Positions 15,721 to 26,200 of a DNA stretch of 64,000 bases are shown in pieces (position 1 is the stretch's first letter; each line of letters starts with the position of its first letter). Below the pieces are notes generated by a model. That model was not told where the DNA came from and made no database searches. It saw only the letters and a list, made by a program, of their open reading frames with translations. The DNA comes from Erysipelatoclostridium sp. An173 (GTDB lineage: Bacteria > Bacillota_I > Bacilli_A > Erysipelotrichales > Coprobacillaceae), in contig NZ_NFKR01000007.1 in the NCBI RefSeq assembly GCF_002160495.1, forward strand, positions 1 to 64,000. The letters run 5' to 3'. A program made the position numbers and the translations under genes.

Positions 15721-17861
15721 TGAATCAGTTTAAGAGTGCAAAGATTGCTTATGTTATCTTTGCATTAGTTATTTTTTCTTTAGTCGCTAATATTGTTTAT
15801 CTAGGATTAACAGGTAAACATTTAATTAGTGATAATGATATTGCCGCTTTTGCACAATCAAGAGGCAAAGCAGAGACGGTAGAATATGCTGATCGTGGTG
15901 AAATTTTCACTAGTGATAACGAAATAGTAGCAACTAATGTAAAAAAATATAAATTAATTGCAGTACTTTCAAGCAGTCGAATCAATTTTAGCGATAAAGC
16001 AGCTTATGTTGAAGATATTGTAGCTACTGCAAATGCTATTGGTCCTATTATCGGAATGGATCCAACAACAATGGCACAGCAAATGCAAGAAAAGGCAGCC
16101 GCTGGAGCATACCAAGTTGAATTTGGAAATTATGGCAATAACTTAAGTGCTAGTGTCAAAAAACAAATTGAAGATACTGGGCTGCCAGGTTTAGAATTTG
16201 AAGATAGTAATACTCGTAACTATCCTTATGGTGATTTTTGTAGTTATATTATTGGTTATGCTAAATCATCTGAAAAAGATAGTGTTAAACAATTAGTTGG
16301 TGAAATGGGTTTAGAAGCTATTTATGATGATACTTTAGCTGGTGAAAATGGCTATAAAGTTTATCAGATGGATTCTAAAGGATATGTTTTACCAGATGGC
16401 ATCTTAGAAGAAAAAGATGCTGTTAATGGCCAAGATATTTATTTAACTATTAATAGTTCTTTACAAAGAGAATTAGATTATCAGCTTGCTAACGAAGCAG
16501 CGGCAGCTGGTGCCAGCAAGGCTTCATGTACAATTATGGAAGCTAAAACTGGAAAAATTTTAGCTACTTCTACTTATCCATCATTTAATCCTAATGAACG
16601 TAATATTAGTGATTATAAAAACTTTTTATTCGATACTGCTTATGAATGTGGATCAGTATTTAAAACATTTGTTTATGCTAGTTCAATAGAAAGTGGTTTG
16701 TATAGTGGTGAAGCAACATATGAATCAGGGCAATATGATTATGGGGCAAGTCGACCAATTCGTGACCATAATAATGGTGCCGGTTGGGGAACTATTACTT
16801 ATAATGAAGGATTTTATCGTTCTAGTAATGTTGCTATTTGTAACTTATTAGAAAGAGGTTATACAAATCGTGAAGATGTCGAACAGGTGTATGAAGATTT
16901 AGGATTTTTCCAATCAAGTACAGTTGATGGTTTCGATGCAGCTGCTGGAGTTGCGTTATATAAAACTGATAGCAGTCGTGCTGCCTATTTAACTACAGGG
17001 TTTGGACAAGGTTCAACAGTTACATCATTACAGCTTTTAAAAGCATATAGTGCTTTTGCAAATGATGGAAAAACAGTTGATCCATATTTAGTAGAAAGAA
17101 TCGTTGATACAGAAACTAATGAAGTTACATATGCCACAAAAACTAATTATTCAAAACAAATCTTTTCATCACAAACAGTACAACAAATTAGAGATTTATT
17201 AAAAGGGGTAGTTAGTGATGAAACAGGAACTGGTAAAAAATTTGCATTAACAAATGGTGTTCAAATGATTGGTAAAACTGGTACTGGTCAATTAGTAGAA
17301 AATGGAGCTTATTCAACTACTAGTTATACAAAATCATTTATGGGAATGGCTCCATATGAAGATCCACAAATTATTGTAAATATTGTTTTCCAAGGGCCTG
17401 ATAATGATACAACTCAACATCAAGCTAACGTTATTCAAAACGTTATGCCAACAGCGTTATCAATTGTATCATCATATAATGCCCCAGAAACTACTAGTAG
17501 TAGTGATGGAGATTATAAGTTAGATTCATTTATTAATCAAAGTGCAAGTTTTGTTAAATCTAAATTAGAATCTAAATCAATCAATGTTCAATTGATTGGT
17601 AATGGTAGTACAGTTTTAGAACAATATCCTGAAGCTAAAACTAAAGTAACCAAAAATGATCGTGTCTTTTTAAAGACTGAGTCAACGGATATTACATTAC
17701 CTAATTTTGTTGGCTGGTCACGAAAAGATATTTCCACTTATGCTTCATTATCTGGTTTGAATATTACTATTCAAGGAGATAGTGGCCAGGTGGCTGCTCA
17801 AAGTTTACCAGAAGGAACATTGGTTCATGCTGGTGATACAATAACTATTGCTTTACAGTAA
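15720..17861 (+). CDS. division penicillin-binding protein (FtsI/PBP2B-type) with PASTA domains
   Basis: A 713-residue class B transpeptidase that crosslinks septal peptidoglycan. One N-terminal membrane anchor (about 8-30) precedes a dimerisation domain (about 55-230). The transpeptidase domain has Ser312 in SVFK, SSN at 368-370 and KTG at 519-521. Two PASTA domains fill about 585-713, as in PBP2x/PBP2B of other Firmicutes. The start codon shares an A with the ftsL stop (TAATG). Immediately around the nucleophile the sequence is ECGSVFKTF, where most relatives have EPGS. A terminator separates it from the second PBP gene. Confidence 0.94.
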   Translation: MNQFKSAKIAYVIFALVIFSLVANIVYLGLTGKHLISDNDIAAFAQSRGKAETVEYADRGEIFTSDNEIVATNVKKYKLIAVLSSSRINFSDKAAYVEDIVATANAIGPIIGMDPTTMAQQMQEKAAAGAYQVEFGNYGNNLSASVKKQIEDTGLPGLEFEDSNTRNYPYGDFCSYIIGYAKSSEKDSVKQLVGEMGLEAIYDDTLAGENGYKVYQMDSKGYVLPDGILEEKDAVNGQDIYLTINSSLQRELDYQLANEAAAAGASKASCTIMEAKTGKILATSTYPSFNPNERNISDYKNFLFDTAYECGSVFKTFVYASSIESGLYSGEATYESGQYDYGASRPIRDHNNGAGWGTITYNEGFYRSSNVAICNLLERGYTNREDVEQVYEDLGFFQSSTVDGFDAAAGVALYKTDSSRAAYLTTGFGQGSTVTSLQLLKAYSAFANDGKTVDPYLVERIVDTETNEVTYATKTNYSKQIFSSQTVQQIRDLLKGVVSDETGTGKKFALTNGVQMIGKTGTGQLVENGAYSTTSYTKSFMGMAPYEDPQIIVNIVFQGPDNDTTQHQANVIQNVMPTALSIVSSYNAPETTSSSDGDYKLDSFINQSASFVKSKLESKSINVQLIGNGSTVLEQYPEAKTKVTKNDRVFLKTESTDITLPNFVGWSRKDISTYASLSGLNITIQGDSGQVAAQSLPEGTLVHAGDTITIALQ

Positions 17862-17883
17862 GGTCTATGGGCCTTACTTTTTT
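17858..17883 (+). terminator. rho-independent terminator after the division PBP
   Basis: GTAAGG (17858-17863) pairs with CCTTAC (17872-17877), then six T. It includes the stop codon. The stem is short, so read-through to the next gene is likely. Confidence 0.65.
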
Positions 17884-17906
17884 CATATATTTAACTAGGT
17901 GGTTAA

Positions 17907-19811
17907 ATGATTTATGAACTAACAAAAAAGAAAATAAAAATTGTTAAGATCATTACAATAATTATTGTTGTAGCAATTATTATAAAAATTGGTTATATTC
18001 AAATTGTTGATCGGGTAAATATCTATAATCGAGCAGTTGATTTGTGGCAAAGAAGTTTTCCTGTTGAGGCTAATAGGGGATTAATATTAGATGGGGATAA
18101 TAATGTTTTAGCTACTAATTTAACGACAGCTTCATTAGTTGTTGTCCCTAGTCAAATTAAAGATGTCGTGGCAACGGCTAATAAATTAGCAGATATTTTA
18201 AATGTTGATGTTAAAGTAATTGAAGAGAAGATAAGTAAAAATGTTTCAATTCAAAGAATCCAGCCTGAAGGACGCCAGCTAGATGATGAAACTGCTGCTA
18301 GAATCGATCGCTTAAAATTACCAGGAGTATATTTAATTAAAGATTCTAAACGTTATTATCCAAATGGAAGTTATTTAGCACAAACGCTAGGATTTGTTGG
18401 AATTGATAATCAGGGATTGCTTGGTTTGGAGTTGAAATATGACTCTTATTTAGATGGCAGTAATGGAAGTATTGATTATTTCATGGATGCTAAAAGTAAT
18501 CCAATTTCTTTATATCCTAGTGTTTATAATGCTCCTACTAGCGGTTTTAATATTCAACTTACAATTGATGGCGATATTCAAGATATTGTAGAGCGAGAGT
18601 TAGATAATGCTTATGATACTTATAATCCAGATGGTATCTGGGCATTAGCAATGGATCCTAATACTGGTAAAATTTTAGCAATGGCTTGTAAGCCGGATTT
18701 TGATCCAAATGATTATCAAAATGCTGATCCTGATGTTTATAATCAAAATATACCAATTTGGAAATCTTATGAACCAGGTTCTACATTTAAGATTATTACA
18801 TTTTCATCGGCATTAAATGAAAATTTGTTTGATATGGATAAGGATACTTATTATGATCAAGGCTATGAAATAGTAGGTGGAGCTAGAATTAAATCATGGA
18901 AAAAAGGTGGACATGGCTTGCAGACTTTTAGAGAAGTGCTTCAAAACTCTTCCAATCCTGGATTTGTTGAAATAGGTAGAAGATTAGGAAAAGATAAATT
19001 ATATGAATATGTCCAGAAATTTGGTTTGACAGAAAAAACTGGTGTTGATTTGCCAGGAGAATCTAAGGGGATAATGTTTGATTACGAAAATTTTAACGAA
19101 TTAGAACAAGCTACCGTTGCATTTGGCCAAGGGATTTCAGTAACGCCAATGCAATTAGTTCGAGCGGTTTGTGCATGTGTAAATGGCGGAACTTTGTATC
19201 AGCCCTATATTGTAGATAGTGTAATCAATAATTATTCAAATGATATTGTCTATCAGCAACAGCTGCAACCTTTAAGACAGGTCATTAGTGAAGAAACATC
19301 AAAAAAAGTATGCGATGCTTTAGAATCAGTAGTTAGTGATGGTGGCGGTAGAAATGCCTATATTGATGGTTATCGTATTGGTGGTAAAACAGGAACAGCT
19401 CAAAAAGCAGTTAATGGTAGTTATGTCGATGGAGGATATATTCTTTCTTTTATTGGGATTGCGCCAATCGATGATCCTCAGATTGTTTTATATGTGGCAA
19501 TGGATAATCCCAAAAACTGTGTTCAATATGGTGGAACGACAGTGGCTCCAATTGCTCGTAAAATGCTAGTGGATATTTTACCAAGTATGGGAATTGAAAA
19601 AGTAAGTAAACAAAAAGAAAAAACATATACTTATATGGATGTTGAATCAATCAAGGTAGAAAATTATGTTGGTAAATCTAAAAGTGAAGTCAGCAATCCT
19701 AAATTAAAATTTGAATTTATTGGTGAAGGTGATAAAGTAATTGATCAGTTACCACGAGTTGGGGAATCTGTTGAAGCAGGATCAACTATTGTTATTATGT
19801 TAGGAAAGTAA
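17907..19811 (+). CDS. SpoVD-like class B penicillin-binding protein with one PASTA domain
   Basis: A 634-residue transpeptidase with a membrane anchor at about 12-32 and a dimerisation domain starting VEANRGLILDGD. The transpeptidase motifs are Ser292 in STFK, SSN at 348-350 and KTG at 494-496. A single PASTA domain covers about 572-634. Position straight after the division PBP and the single PASTA domain match SpoVD, the sporulation-specific cortex PBP of Bacillus. As this organism also carries other spore genes, SpoVD is the best guess, but a second vegetative PBP is possible. AGGTGG precedes the ATG. Confidence 0.88.
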   Translation: MIYELTKKKIKIVKIITIIIVVAIIIKIGYIQIVDRVNIYNRAVDLWQRSFPVEANRGLILDGDNNVLATNLTTASLVVVPSQIKDVVATANKLADILNVDVKVIEEKISKNVSIQRIQPEGRQLDDETAARIDRLKLPGVYLIKDSKRYYPNGSYLAQTLGFVGIDNQGLLGLELKYDSYLDGSNGSIDYFMDAKSNPISLYPSVYNAPTSGFNIQLTIDGDIQDIVERELDNAYDTYNPDGIWALAMDPNTGKILAMACKPDFDPNDYQNADPDVYNQNIPIWKSYEPGSTFKIITFSSALNENLFDMDKDTYYDQGYEIVGGARIKSWKKGGHGLQTFREVLQNSSNPGFVEIGRRLGKDKLYEYVQKFGLTEKTGVDLPGESKGIMFDYENFNELEQATVAFGQGISVTPMQLVRAVCACVNGGTLYQPYIVDSVINNYSNDIVYQQQLQPLRQVISEETSKKVCDALESVVSDGGGRNAYIDGYRIGGKTGTAQKAVNGSYVDGGYILSFIGIAPIDDPQIVLYVAMDNPKNCVQYGGTTVAPIARKMLVDILPSMGIEKVSKQKEKTYTYMDVESIKVENYVGKSKSEVSNPKLKFEFIGEGDKVIDQLPRVGESVEAGSTIVIMLGK

Positions 19812-19834
19812 AAAAGCAGGAAACTGCTTTTTTG
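19811..19834 (+). terminator. rho-independent terminator
   Basis: AAAAAGCAG pairs with CTGCTTTTTT around a GAAA tetraloop. Confidence 0.9.
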
Positions 19835-19854
19835 CTTTGTAATTTGGGGACAAT

Positions 19855-19883
19855 TTGACATTTTATAGTGTTTATAATATTAT
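19855..19883 (+). promoter_or_regulatory. sigma-A-type promoter of the CorC/HlyC gene
   Basis: TTGACA (19855-19860) and TATTAT (19878-19883) have a 17-bp spacer. Two overlapping TATAAT boxes at 19873 and 19881 have poor spacing. Confidence 0.6.
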
Positions 19884-19919
19884 AATATCAATGTTATTTA
19901 TAAGGAGATATGATTAATT

Positions 19920-21200
19920 GTGGACCCGAGTCAGATAGTTAATATTGTTGTATTTATTATTTTAATATGTTTATCTAGTTTTTTCTCGTGTACAGAAACA
20001 GCGTTTTTATCAGCAAATAAAATCAGGATGCGTAATTTGGCTGAAGAAGGGGATCGTCGAGCTAAAAAAGTAGAAAAACTTTTATCAAATACAGATCGTT
20101 TGTATAGTTCGATTTTAGTTGGTAATAACTTAGTTAATATTGGAGCGTCTTCATTGACTACTTCAATTGTTATTTCAATCTTTGGTAACTCAGCTTCATT
20201 AGTTGCTGCAGCATCAGGGGTAGTTACTTTGTTGATTTTGGTATTTGGAGAAATAACACCTAAAACATTTGCTACTAAAAATGCTGATCGAATAGCTCTG
20301 TTTATGTCGGGATTTGTTTCATTCATTTGTTTTATATTTACACCAGTAGTTTTTTTATTGAATATTATTACTGGATTTATAATTAAACTATTAGGTGGTA
20401 ATAAGGATAATGGACCGACAATGACTGAAGAAGATCTCAAAACAATTGTAACTGTTGGTCATGAAGAAGGGGTATTGGAAGAAGAAGAAAAAGAGATGAT
20501 TCATAATGTTTTTGAATTTGGTGAAACCGAAATCAAGGAGATTATGACACCGAGAATCAATGTTGATAGTATTCCTGATGATTGTAGTTATCAAGAATTA
20601 ATGGAAATATATAAACGTGGACAATTTTCTAGATATCCGGTACATAGTGAAAGCTTTGATGAAATTGTTGGGGTATTAAATGTAAAGGATTTATTATTCT
20701 TTAATATTGATCCAGATGAATTTGAAGTTAAAGATTACATGCGTGATACATTTGTTGTTTATGAATTTAATGAAGTTGGCGATGTTTTTGCCGCTATGCG
20801 TAAAGAACATGTTTCATTAGCGATTGTTTTAGATGAATATGGAGTTATGAGCGGGATTGTAACTTTTGAAGATATCGTCGAAGAAATTGTTGGTGAAATT
20901 GATGATGAATATGATGATGAAGACGACGATATGATAATTAAATTAAGTGAAAATGAATTTTTAATTGATGGTAGCTTGAATTTAAATGAAGTTAATGATA
21001 AAGTAGGAACGGATTTTGATTCTGAGGATTTTGAATCGATTGGTGGCTTAGTTCTTGGTGAAGTTTCGGGAGTGCCAGAAATTGATGAAGAAGTCCAAAT
21101 CGATAATGTCTTATTTAGAATTGTAAAAATGCATAAAAATAGGATTGCTCAATTAAAAGTTACTATTTTAGAAGAAGAGGAAGAAGGAGAGCATCGCTAA
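19920..21200 (+). CDS. CNNM/CorC/HlyC-family transporter protein with CBS domains
   Basis: A 426-residue membrane protein of the family linked to magnesium export (MpfA, CNNM). The N-terminal DUF21 domain (about 5-180) has three or four membrane helices and SCTETAFLSANKIRM. A CBS pair lies at about 200-325 (IMTPRINVDSI, LAIVLDEYGVMSGIVT), and an acidic linker leads to the CorC_HlyC domain (about 340-420). Translation starts with GTG after AAGGAG. In most relatives mraY would follow the division PBPs; this gene sits there instead. A terminator overlaps its stop. Confidence 0.93.
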   Translation: MDPSQIVNIVVFIILICLSSFFSCTETAFLSANKIRMRNLAEEGDRRAKKVEKLLSNTDRLYSSILVGNNLVNIGASSLTTSIVISIFGNSASLVAAASGVVTLLILVFGEITPKTFATKNADRIALFMSGFVSFICFIFTPVVFLLNIITGFIIKLLGGNKDNGPTMTEEDLKTIVTVGHEEGVLEEEEKEMIHNVFEFGETEIKEIMTPRINVDSIPDDCSYQELMEIYKRGQFSRYPVHSESFDEIVGVLNVKDLLFFNIDPDEFEVKDYMRDTFVVYEFNEVGDVFAAMRKEHVSLAIVLDEYGVMSGIVTFEDIVEEIVGEIDDEYDDEDDDMIIKLSENEFLIDGSLNLNEVNDKVGTDFDSEDFESIGGLVLGEVSGVPEIDEEVQIDNVLFRIVKMHKNRIAQLKVTILEEEEEGEHR

Positions 21201-21217
21201 GATAGCTTTCCTTTTTT
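21184..21217 (+). terminator. terminator overlapping the end of the CorC/HlyC gene
   Basis: AAGGAGAGC (21184-21192) pairs with GCTTTCCTT (21205-21213, one G-U pair), followed by T to 21217. Confidence 0.7.
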
Positions 21218-21233
21218 AAAGGAGATGTGTAGG

Positions 21234-22550
21234 ATGAATAAAAATATTGAAATAAAAAAAGTTGGGATCAATGGAGAAGGAATTGGTTATTTAGATCGTA
21301 AGATCGTATTTGTACCTGGAGCATTACCAGGAGAAGAAGTTGTTGTAGATATTGTTAAAAGAAATAGAGGATATAGTGAAGGAAAATTAGTGAAAATTTT
21401 AAAACCGGCTAAAAACCGAGTTAAACCACAATGTTTTCTATATGATAATTGTCAAGGCTGCAATATGATGCATATGACTTATTTATCACAGTTAAAAGAA
21501 AAAAAAGAAGCAGTTCGAGAATCAATTAGAAAATATAGTGAATATGATTTATCAAAAACTGTTTTTAAAGATGTGATCAAAGCTGATAAACAAACTGGTT
21601 ATATTACTAGTGTTAATTTACCAGTTGTTCGATTTAAAGATAAAATCACATTTGGTATTTATCAACGTGAAAGTAAGTATTTAACAGTTATGAATCGCTG
21701 TTTAAAACACCATCCTTTGATTAATCAATGTTTGAATGATTTGGAAACAATTCTTACAAATGAAGATTGTCGAGTTTATAATGATAAATTTAAAACAGGA
21801 CTTAGATTTTTAAAAGTAAAATTAGTTGAAGATAAAATTCAATTAGTTTTCATTACTGGTCGTGATGGTTTAAGTGATCAAACAGTTAAACAGATCAGTC
21901 AATTACCGTATGTTGCTGGAATATTTATGTCAGTAAATACATCTAAGTATCAAGAGTTTGATGAAACTGGTTATTCAAAGTTATATGGGTCATCACGTTT
22001 AGAAATGTATCATGATGATAAAAAATATTTAGTAGGTATTAAAACTAAATTACCTGAAAATATTGATATGATGTGGAAAGAAAATCAAATTGTTAAAACA
22101 ATGGTTAAAGATAGCCAGAAAATAATTTCAATTAATTGTAAAGCAGGATTTTTAGAGTTAAATTTAGACCAGGAAGAAATTATTGCAATTGATGAAAAGA
22201 AATATCATATTGAAGATGCTAAATTAAATGTTAAGTATTTAAATCGTGATAATGTTAAATTTATCGCTGGAAAAGTAGATGAAAGAATAGTAACTCACGC
22301 TAAAAAGAAAATTTATGATACTTTAATTATTCATGGTGATCGAACAAAAATTAGTGAAAGAATTATTAATACAATTAAAATAGCACGTTTTAATACAGTT
22401 ATTTATATTAGTCAATCACATTCATCATTAGCTAAAGATATTGCTGAGTTGGATAAAAGTTATGATATTGAACGAATCGCTGGTTTAGATACATCTTGTC
22501 ATAATACTTATTTGACAACGATTGTAAAATTAGTTCGTAAAGCAAGATAG
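21234..22550 (+). CDS. RlmD/TrmA-like protein with iron-sulfur cysteines but no catalytic residues
   Basis: A 438-residue protein with the layout of 23S rRNA m5U methyltransferases (RlmD/RlmCD): a TRAM domain (about 1-58), then the [4Fe-4S] ligands Cys67, Cys73, Cys76 and Cys156 (C-x5-C-x2-C and RCLKHH), an insert and a Rossmann-like C-terminus. The catalytic signature is lost. Where active enzymes read VSCNP with the nucleophilic Cys, this has YISQSHSS, with Gln394 at the Cys position. The general base Glu of the HxxHLE motif is Thr428. SAM motif I (DLYCGxG) reads SINCKAG, and the DPPRxG motif is absent. It is therefore probably not an m5U methyltransferase, although it could still bind RNA and the cluster. 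AAAGGAG precedes the ATG. Confidence 0.85.
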   Translation: MNKNIEIKKVGINGEGIGYLDRKIVFVPGALPGEEVVVDIVKRNRGYSEGKLVKILKPAKNRVKPQCFLYDNCQGCNMMHMTYLSQLKEKKEAVRESIRKYSEYDLSKTVFKDVIKADKQTGYITSVNLPVVRFKDKITFGIYQRESKYLTVMNRCLKHHPLINQCLNDLETILTNEDCRVYNDKFKTGLRFLKVKLVEDKIQLVFITGRDGLSDQTVKQISQLPYVAGIFMSVNTSKYQEFDETGYSKLYGSSRLEMYHDDKKYLVGIKTKLPENIDMMWKENQIVKTMVKDSQKIISINCKAGFLELNLDQEEIIAIDEKKYHIEDAKLNVKYLNRDNVKFIAGKVDERIVTHAKKKIYDTLIIHGDRTKISERIINTIKIARFNTVIYISQSHSSLAKDIAELDKSYDIERIAGLDTSCHNTYLTTIVKLVRKAR

Positions 22551-22565
22551 AAGGAGGAAAAGTAA

Positions 22566-22811
22566 ATGGAAATTAAATATCAGCCACATGGGGTATGTTC
22601 AAGACAAATTATTATTGATGTTGAAGATGGCATTGTAAATAGTGTTAAATTTGTAGGGGGATGTTCAGGAAATACTCAAGGTGTAGCAGCATTGGCCAAA
22701 GGTATGAAGGTTGATGATGTAATAGATCGTTTAGAAGGGATTCGCTGTAATAGTAAACCAACAAGCTGTCCTGATCAATTAGCTAAAGCTTTAAAAGAAA
22801 ACGCAAGATAG
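22566..22811 (+). CDS. TSCPD domain protein (TIGR03905 family)
   Basis: An 81-residue protein with a conserved cysteine pattern: GVCSRQI at about 9-15, GGCSGNTQG at about 31-39, IRCNSKPTSCPDQL at about 59-72. The TSCPD domain also occurs at the C-terminus of some ribonucleotide reductases and is suspected to bind metal. Stand-alone members have no proven role. It is placed 15 bp after the RlmD-like gene, with an AGGAGGAAAAG ribosome binding site, so the two form an operon closed by a terminator. Whether the cysteines of the two proteins are functionally related is unknown. Confidence 0.88.
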   Translation: MEIKYQPHGVCSRQIIIDVEDGIVNSVKFVGGCSGNTQGVAALAKGMKVDDVIDRLEGIRCNSKPTSCPDQLAKALKENAR

Positions 22812-22836
22812 TGGAAAGCGATTTCCACTTCTTTTC
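22811..22836 (+). terminator. rho-independent terminator
   Basis: GTGGAAA (22811-22817) and TTTCCAC (22822-22828) pair around GCGA, followed by TTCTTTTC. Confidence 0.85.
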
Positions 22837-22877
22837 ATTTTATCGCTAAATTAACATATAATATCATAGGTGATTAT

Positions 22878-23183
22878 ATGTTGATTAAAATAAAAAAATT
22901 ACAATTAATTTGTGGAATAATCTTATTGATGCAAGTATTATGTCCAATGTGGATTATTCCTTTTCATTTATTAGCAGTAATATTATCAATTGTTATTATT
23001 GGCTGGCAAAAGAAATTTTGTGTCTTACAAGTACAATATCATTACTATATTTTAATTCTTTATGCCTATCGAATCTGGTTATTAAATTGTCCGGCTTGGG
23101 ATATTTTTAATACCTTATATTTATGTTTGTGTCTTTATTTAGCAATAATGATCATATTGTTTTCGTTTCGGGCAATTTTGTAA
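22878..23183 (+). CDS. small integral membrane protein, function unknown
   Basis: A 101-residue, strongly hydrophobic protein with three or four membrane segments (about 8-25, 27-45, 58-72, 78-98), rich in Leu, Ile, Tyr and Cys. A short basic loop (WQKKFC) lies between the second and third. GGTGAT precedes the ATG at a good distance. It lies alone between the TSCPD gene and dnaE, with a TATAAT for the next gene after it. I do not recognise a family. Confidence 0.6.
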   Translation: MLIKIKKLQLICGIILLMQVLCPMWIIPFHLLAVILSIVIIGWQKKFCVLQVQYHYYILILYAYRIWLLNCPAWDIFNTLYLCLCLYLAIMIILFSFRAIL

Positions 23184-23241
23184 TATCTTTTTAAATAGCT
23201 TATTTAGTGGTATAATAGAAACAGTATGAAAGGATGTGGAG

Positions 23242-26200
23242 ATGATGCTAGGACATTTACAAGTTTATAGTTCATATAGTTTTCAAAATAGTACTATATT
23301 GATTGATGAGTTGGTTAAGAAAGCTAGTGATCTCCATTTTGAGGCACTAGCTTTAACTGATAAAGACAATATGTATGGGGCAATAGAGTTTTTTAAAGCT
23401 GCTAAAAAATATGGAATTAAACCAATATTTGGAATTGAAGCTAGTGTTTTAATTGAAAGTGAAGTTTATCCATTGTTATTATTAGCTAAAGATACTGCTG
23501 GATACTTTGATTTGGTAAGAATTACTAGTGAAATTTGTCTAAGTGATAAAAAAGCTATTCCATTATCATATTTAGCGATGCATCAAGAGCATCTTTTTGT
23601 TATTTCAGCTTGTAAAGAAGGAATTATTGAACGTCTTGTTTTAAAAGAACTAGATTCTCAAGCCCTCCAATATATAGAGTTATTTAAAAAGTCTTTTAAA
23701 AACTTTTTTATTGGGATTCAAAATCATCATTTAGCTTTACAACAAAAACTAAATGAAAAATTAATCGCACTAGCGACAATAGAAAATGTTGAAATATGTG
23801 TAACCAATGAAGTACGTTATTTAACACCTGATGAAGCTTATACTTTAGATTTACTACAAGCTTCTTCAAGACAAACAACATTAGAATTAAATCATCAAGT
23901 ATTAACAGATCAATTATATTTAAAATCTAGTTATGAAATGAATAGTATGTTTGATTTAAAATATATTGAAAATACTAATAGAATTATTAGTTTATGTAAT
24001 GCAACAATTCCTACTGATTGCATGTATTTGCCTAAATATCCAGTTCCTAATAATGGTAAGGCTAGTGAATATTTAAAACAATTATGCTTTGTAGGTTTAA
24101 AAAAACGTTTTAAAGGTAGTGAAGTACCACATAAATATTTTGAACGTTTAAACAAAGAGTTACAGGTAATCAATAAAATGGGATTTGATGATTATTTTTT
24201 AATTGTTTTTGATTATGTGCGTTACGCTAAAAAAAATAAAATAATAGTTGGTCCAGGCCGGGGCTCTGCTGCTGGTAGTTTAGTAGCTTATGTTTTAGGT
24301 ATTACTAATATTGATCCTTTAAAATATGATTTATTATTTGAACGTTTTTTAAATGAAGAAAGAATTAGTATGCCGGATATTGATATTGATTTTCAAGATG
24401 ATCGTCGTGATGAAGTAGTTGAATATGTAGCTCAAAAATATGGTCATCAACATGTGGCTCAAATTGTTACATTTTCAACCTATGGACCAAAGGTGGCTAT
24501 TAAAGATCTAGGTAAAGTATTAAAAGTGCCATTGCCACGTTTAGAATTATTGGCTAAAAATATCCCGACTGATTCTAAGAATCGAAAATCGGCAAGAGAA
24601 GTTTATGAAACATCTTATAATTTTCAAAATATGGTTAATAAAGATCAGGCCTTATCTAAGATCATGCCTTCAGTTTTTATTGTTGAAAAATTACCACGTA
24701 ATATTTCGACCCATGCTGCTGGTGTGGTTTTATCAAATGAACCGTTAAATCAGATCGTGCCCTTAGTTAAAGGACCAAATGATGGTGTTGTTACTCAGTA
24801 TTCTAAAGATTATATTGAAGATGCTGGTTTATTGAAAATGGACTTTTTAGGTTTGAAGAATTTAACGATGATTGATCATATAATCAAAGATATTGAAAAG
24901 AATTATAATATTAAAATAAATATTAATGAGATTGATTTTAATGATCAAAAAACTTATCAAATGATAAGTCGCGGTGAAACATTTGGGATTTTCCAATTAG
25001 AGTCATCAGGAATGAAAAATTTGCTTGTTAAAATGAAATGCGATTGTTTAGATGATATGATTGCTGCAATAGCATTATATCGTCCCGGACCAATGGCTAA
25101 TATTCCATTATATATTGCTCGTAAAACTGGTAAAGAACCAGTTACTTATCCATTACCTTGTTTAAAACCAATTTTACAATCTACATATGGAATTATGATA
25201 TACCAGGAACAGATAATGCAAGTTGCCCAAAGAGTTGCTGGGTTTTCGCTTGCTAAAGCAGATATCTTGCGTAAAGCAATGTCGAAAAAAACGGCGAGTT
25301 TGATGCATTCAATGCGCAATGAATTTATTGAAGGTGGTTTAGCTAATGGTTTTAGTCAAGATGAGGTTGAAGAAATATATAATTTAATTGAAAAATTTGC
25401 TGATTATGGTTTTAATAAAGCCCACTCAGTTGCTTATGGTTATGTTGCTTATTATTTAGCTTATTTGAAAGCTAACTATCCATTAGAATTTTTTAGTGCC
25501 TTGTTATCAAATGGCCAAAGTAGTGATTCTAATAAAATTAATTGTATCCAGGAAGCTAAAAAGTATGGCATTAAAATTTTGCCGCCATCAATTAATTATT
25601 CAACTAATCGTTTTAAAGTAGAAGATGGTAATATTCGTTATTCATTAATGGCGATAAAAAATGTTGGTTATGCTGGATATCAAGCGATTGTTGAACAAAG
25701 AAATAAAGGTTTGTTTAAAGATATTTTTGATTTTATTTCCCGAATGGAAGCAAGCAAGGTTAATAGTAAAATGTTAGAAAGTCTAATTATGGCTGGAGCA
25801 TTTGATGAGTTTAAATTAAATCGAATGACCATCAAAGAAAATTTACATAAAATCATGGAATACGCCGAGTTGAAAAATACGATTGGTATTGATGAACCGC
25901 CAATTTTGACAATTGTCAAAGATAATAAAATGAAAGTTTTAGAAGAAGAAAAAATGGTTTTGGGTGTTTATTTATCGATGCATCCAATTGCTTTGATAAA
26001 ACAAAATTTAGATGTTAAAATTGTTGACGTAAATCAATTAAATAGATATATTAATCAAAACGTTCGATTGGTCTTAAATGTTACCCGAGTAAAAGTAATT
26101 GTTGATAAAAAAGGACAAGAAATGTGTTTTGTTGATGGAAGTGATGAAACCGGAACAGTTGATGGAGTTGTTTTTGCTTCTAATTTCCAGGCTTTAAAAA

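Noticed and set aside
19931-20440. A 169-codon open frame antisense to the CorC/HlyC gene.
   Set aside because: It mirrors the codon pattern of the well-supported sense gene, has no ribosome binding site and no recognisable motif.
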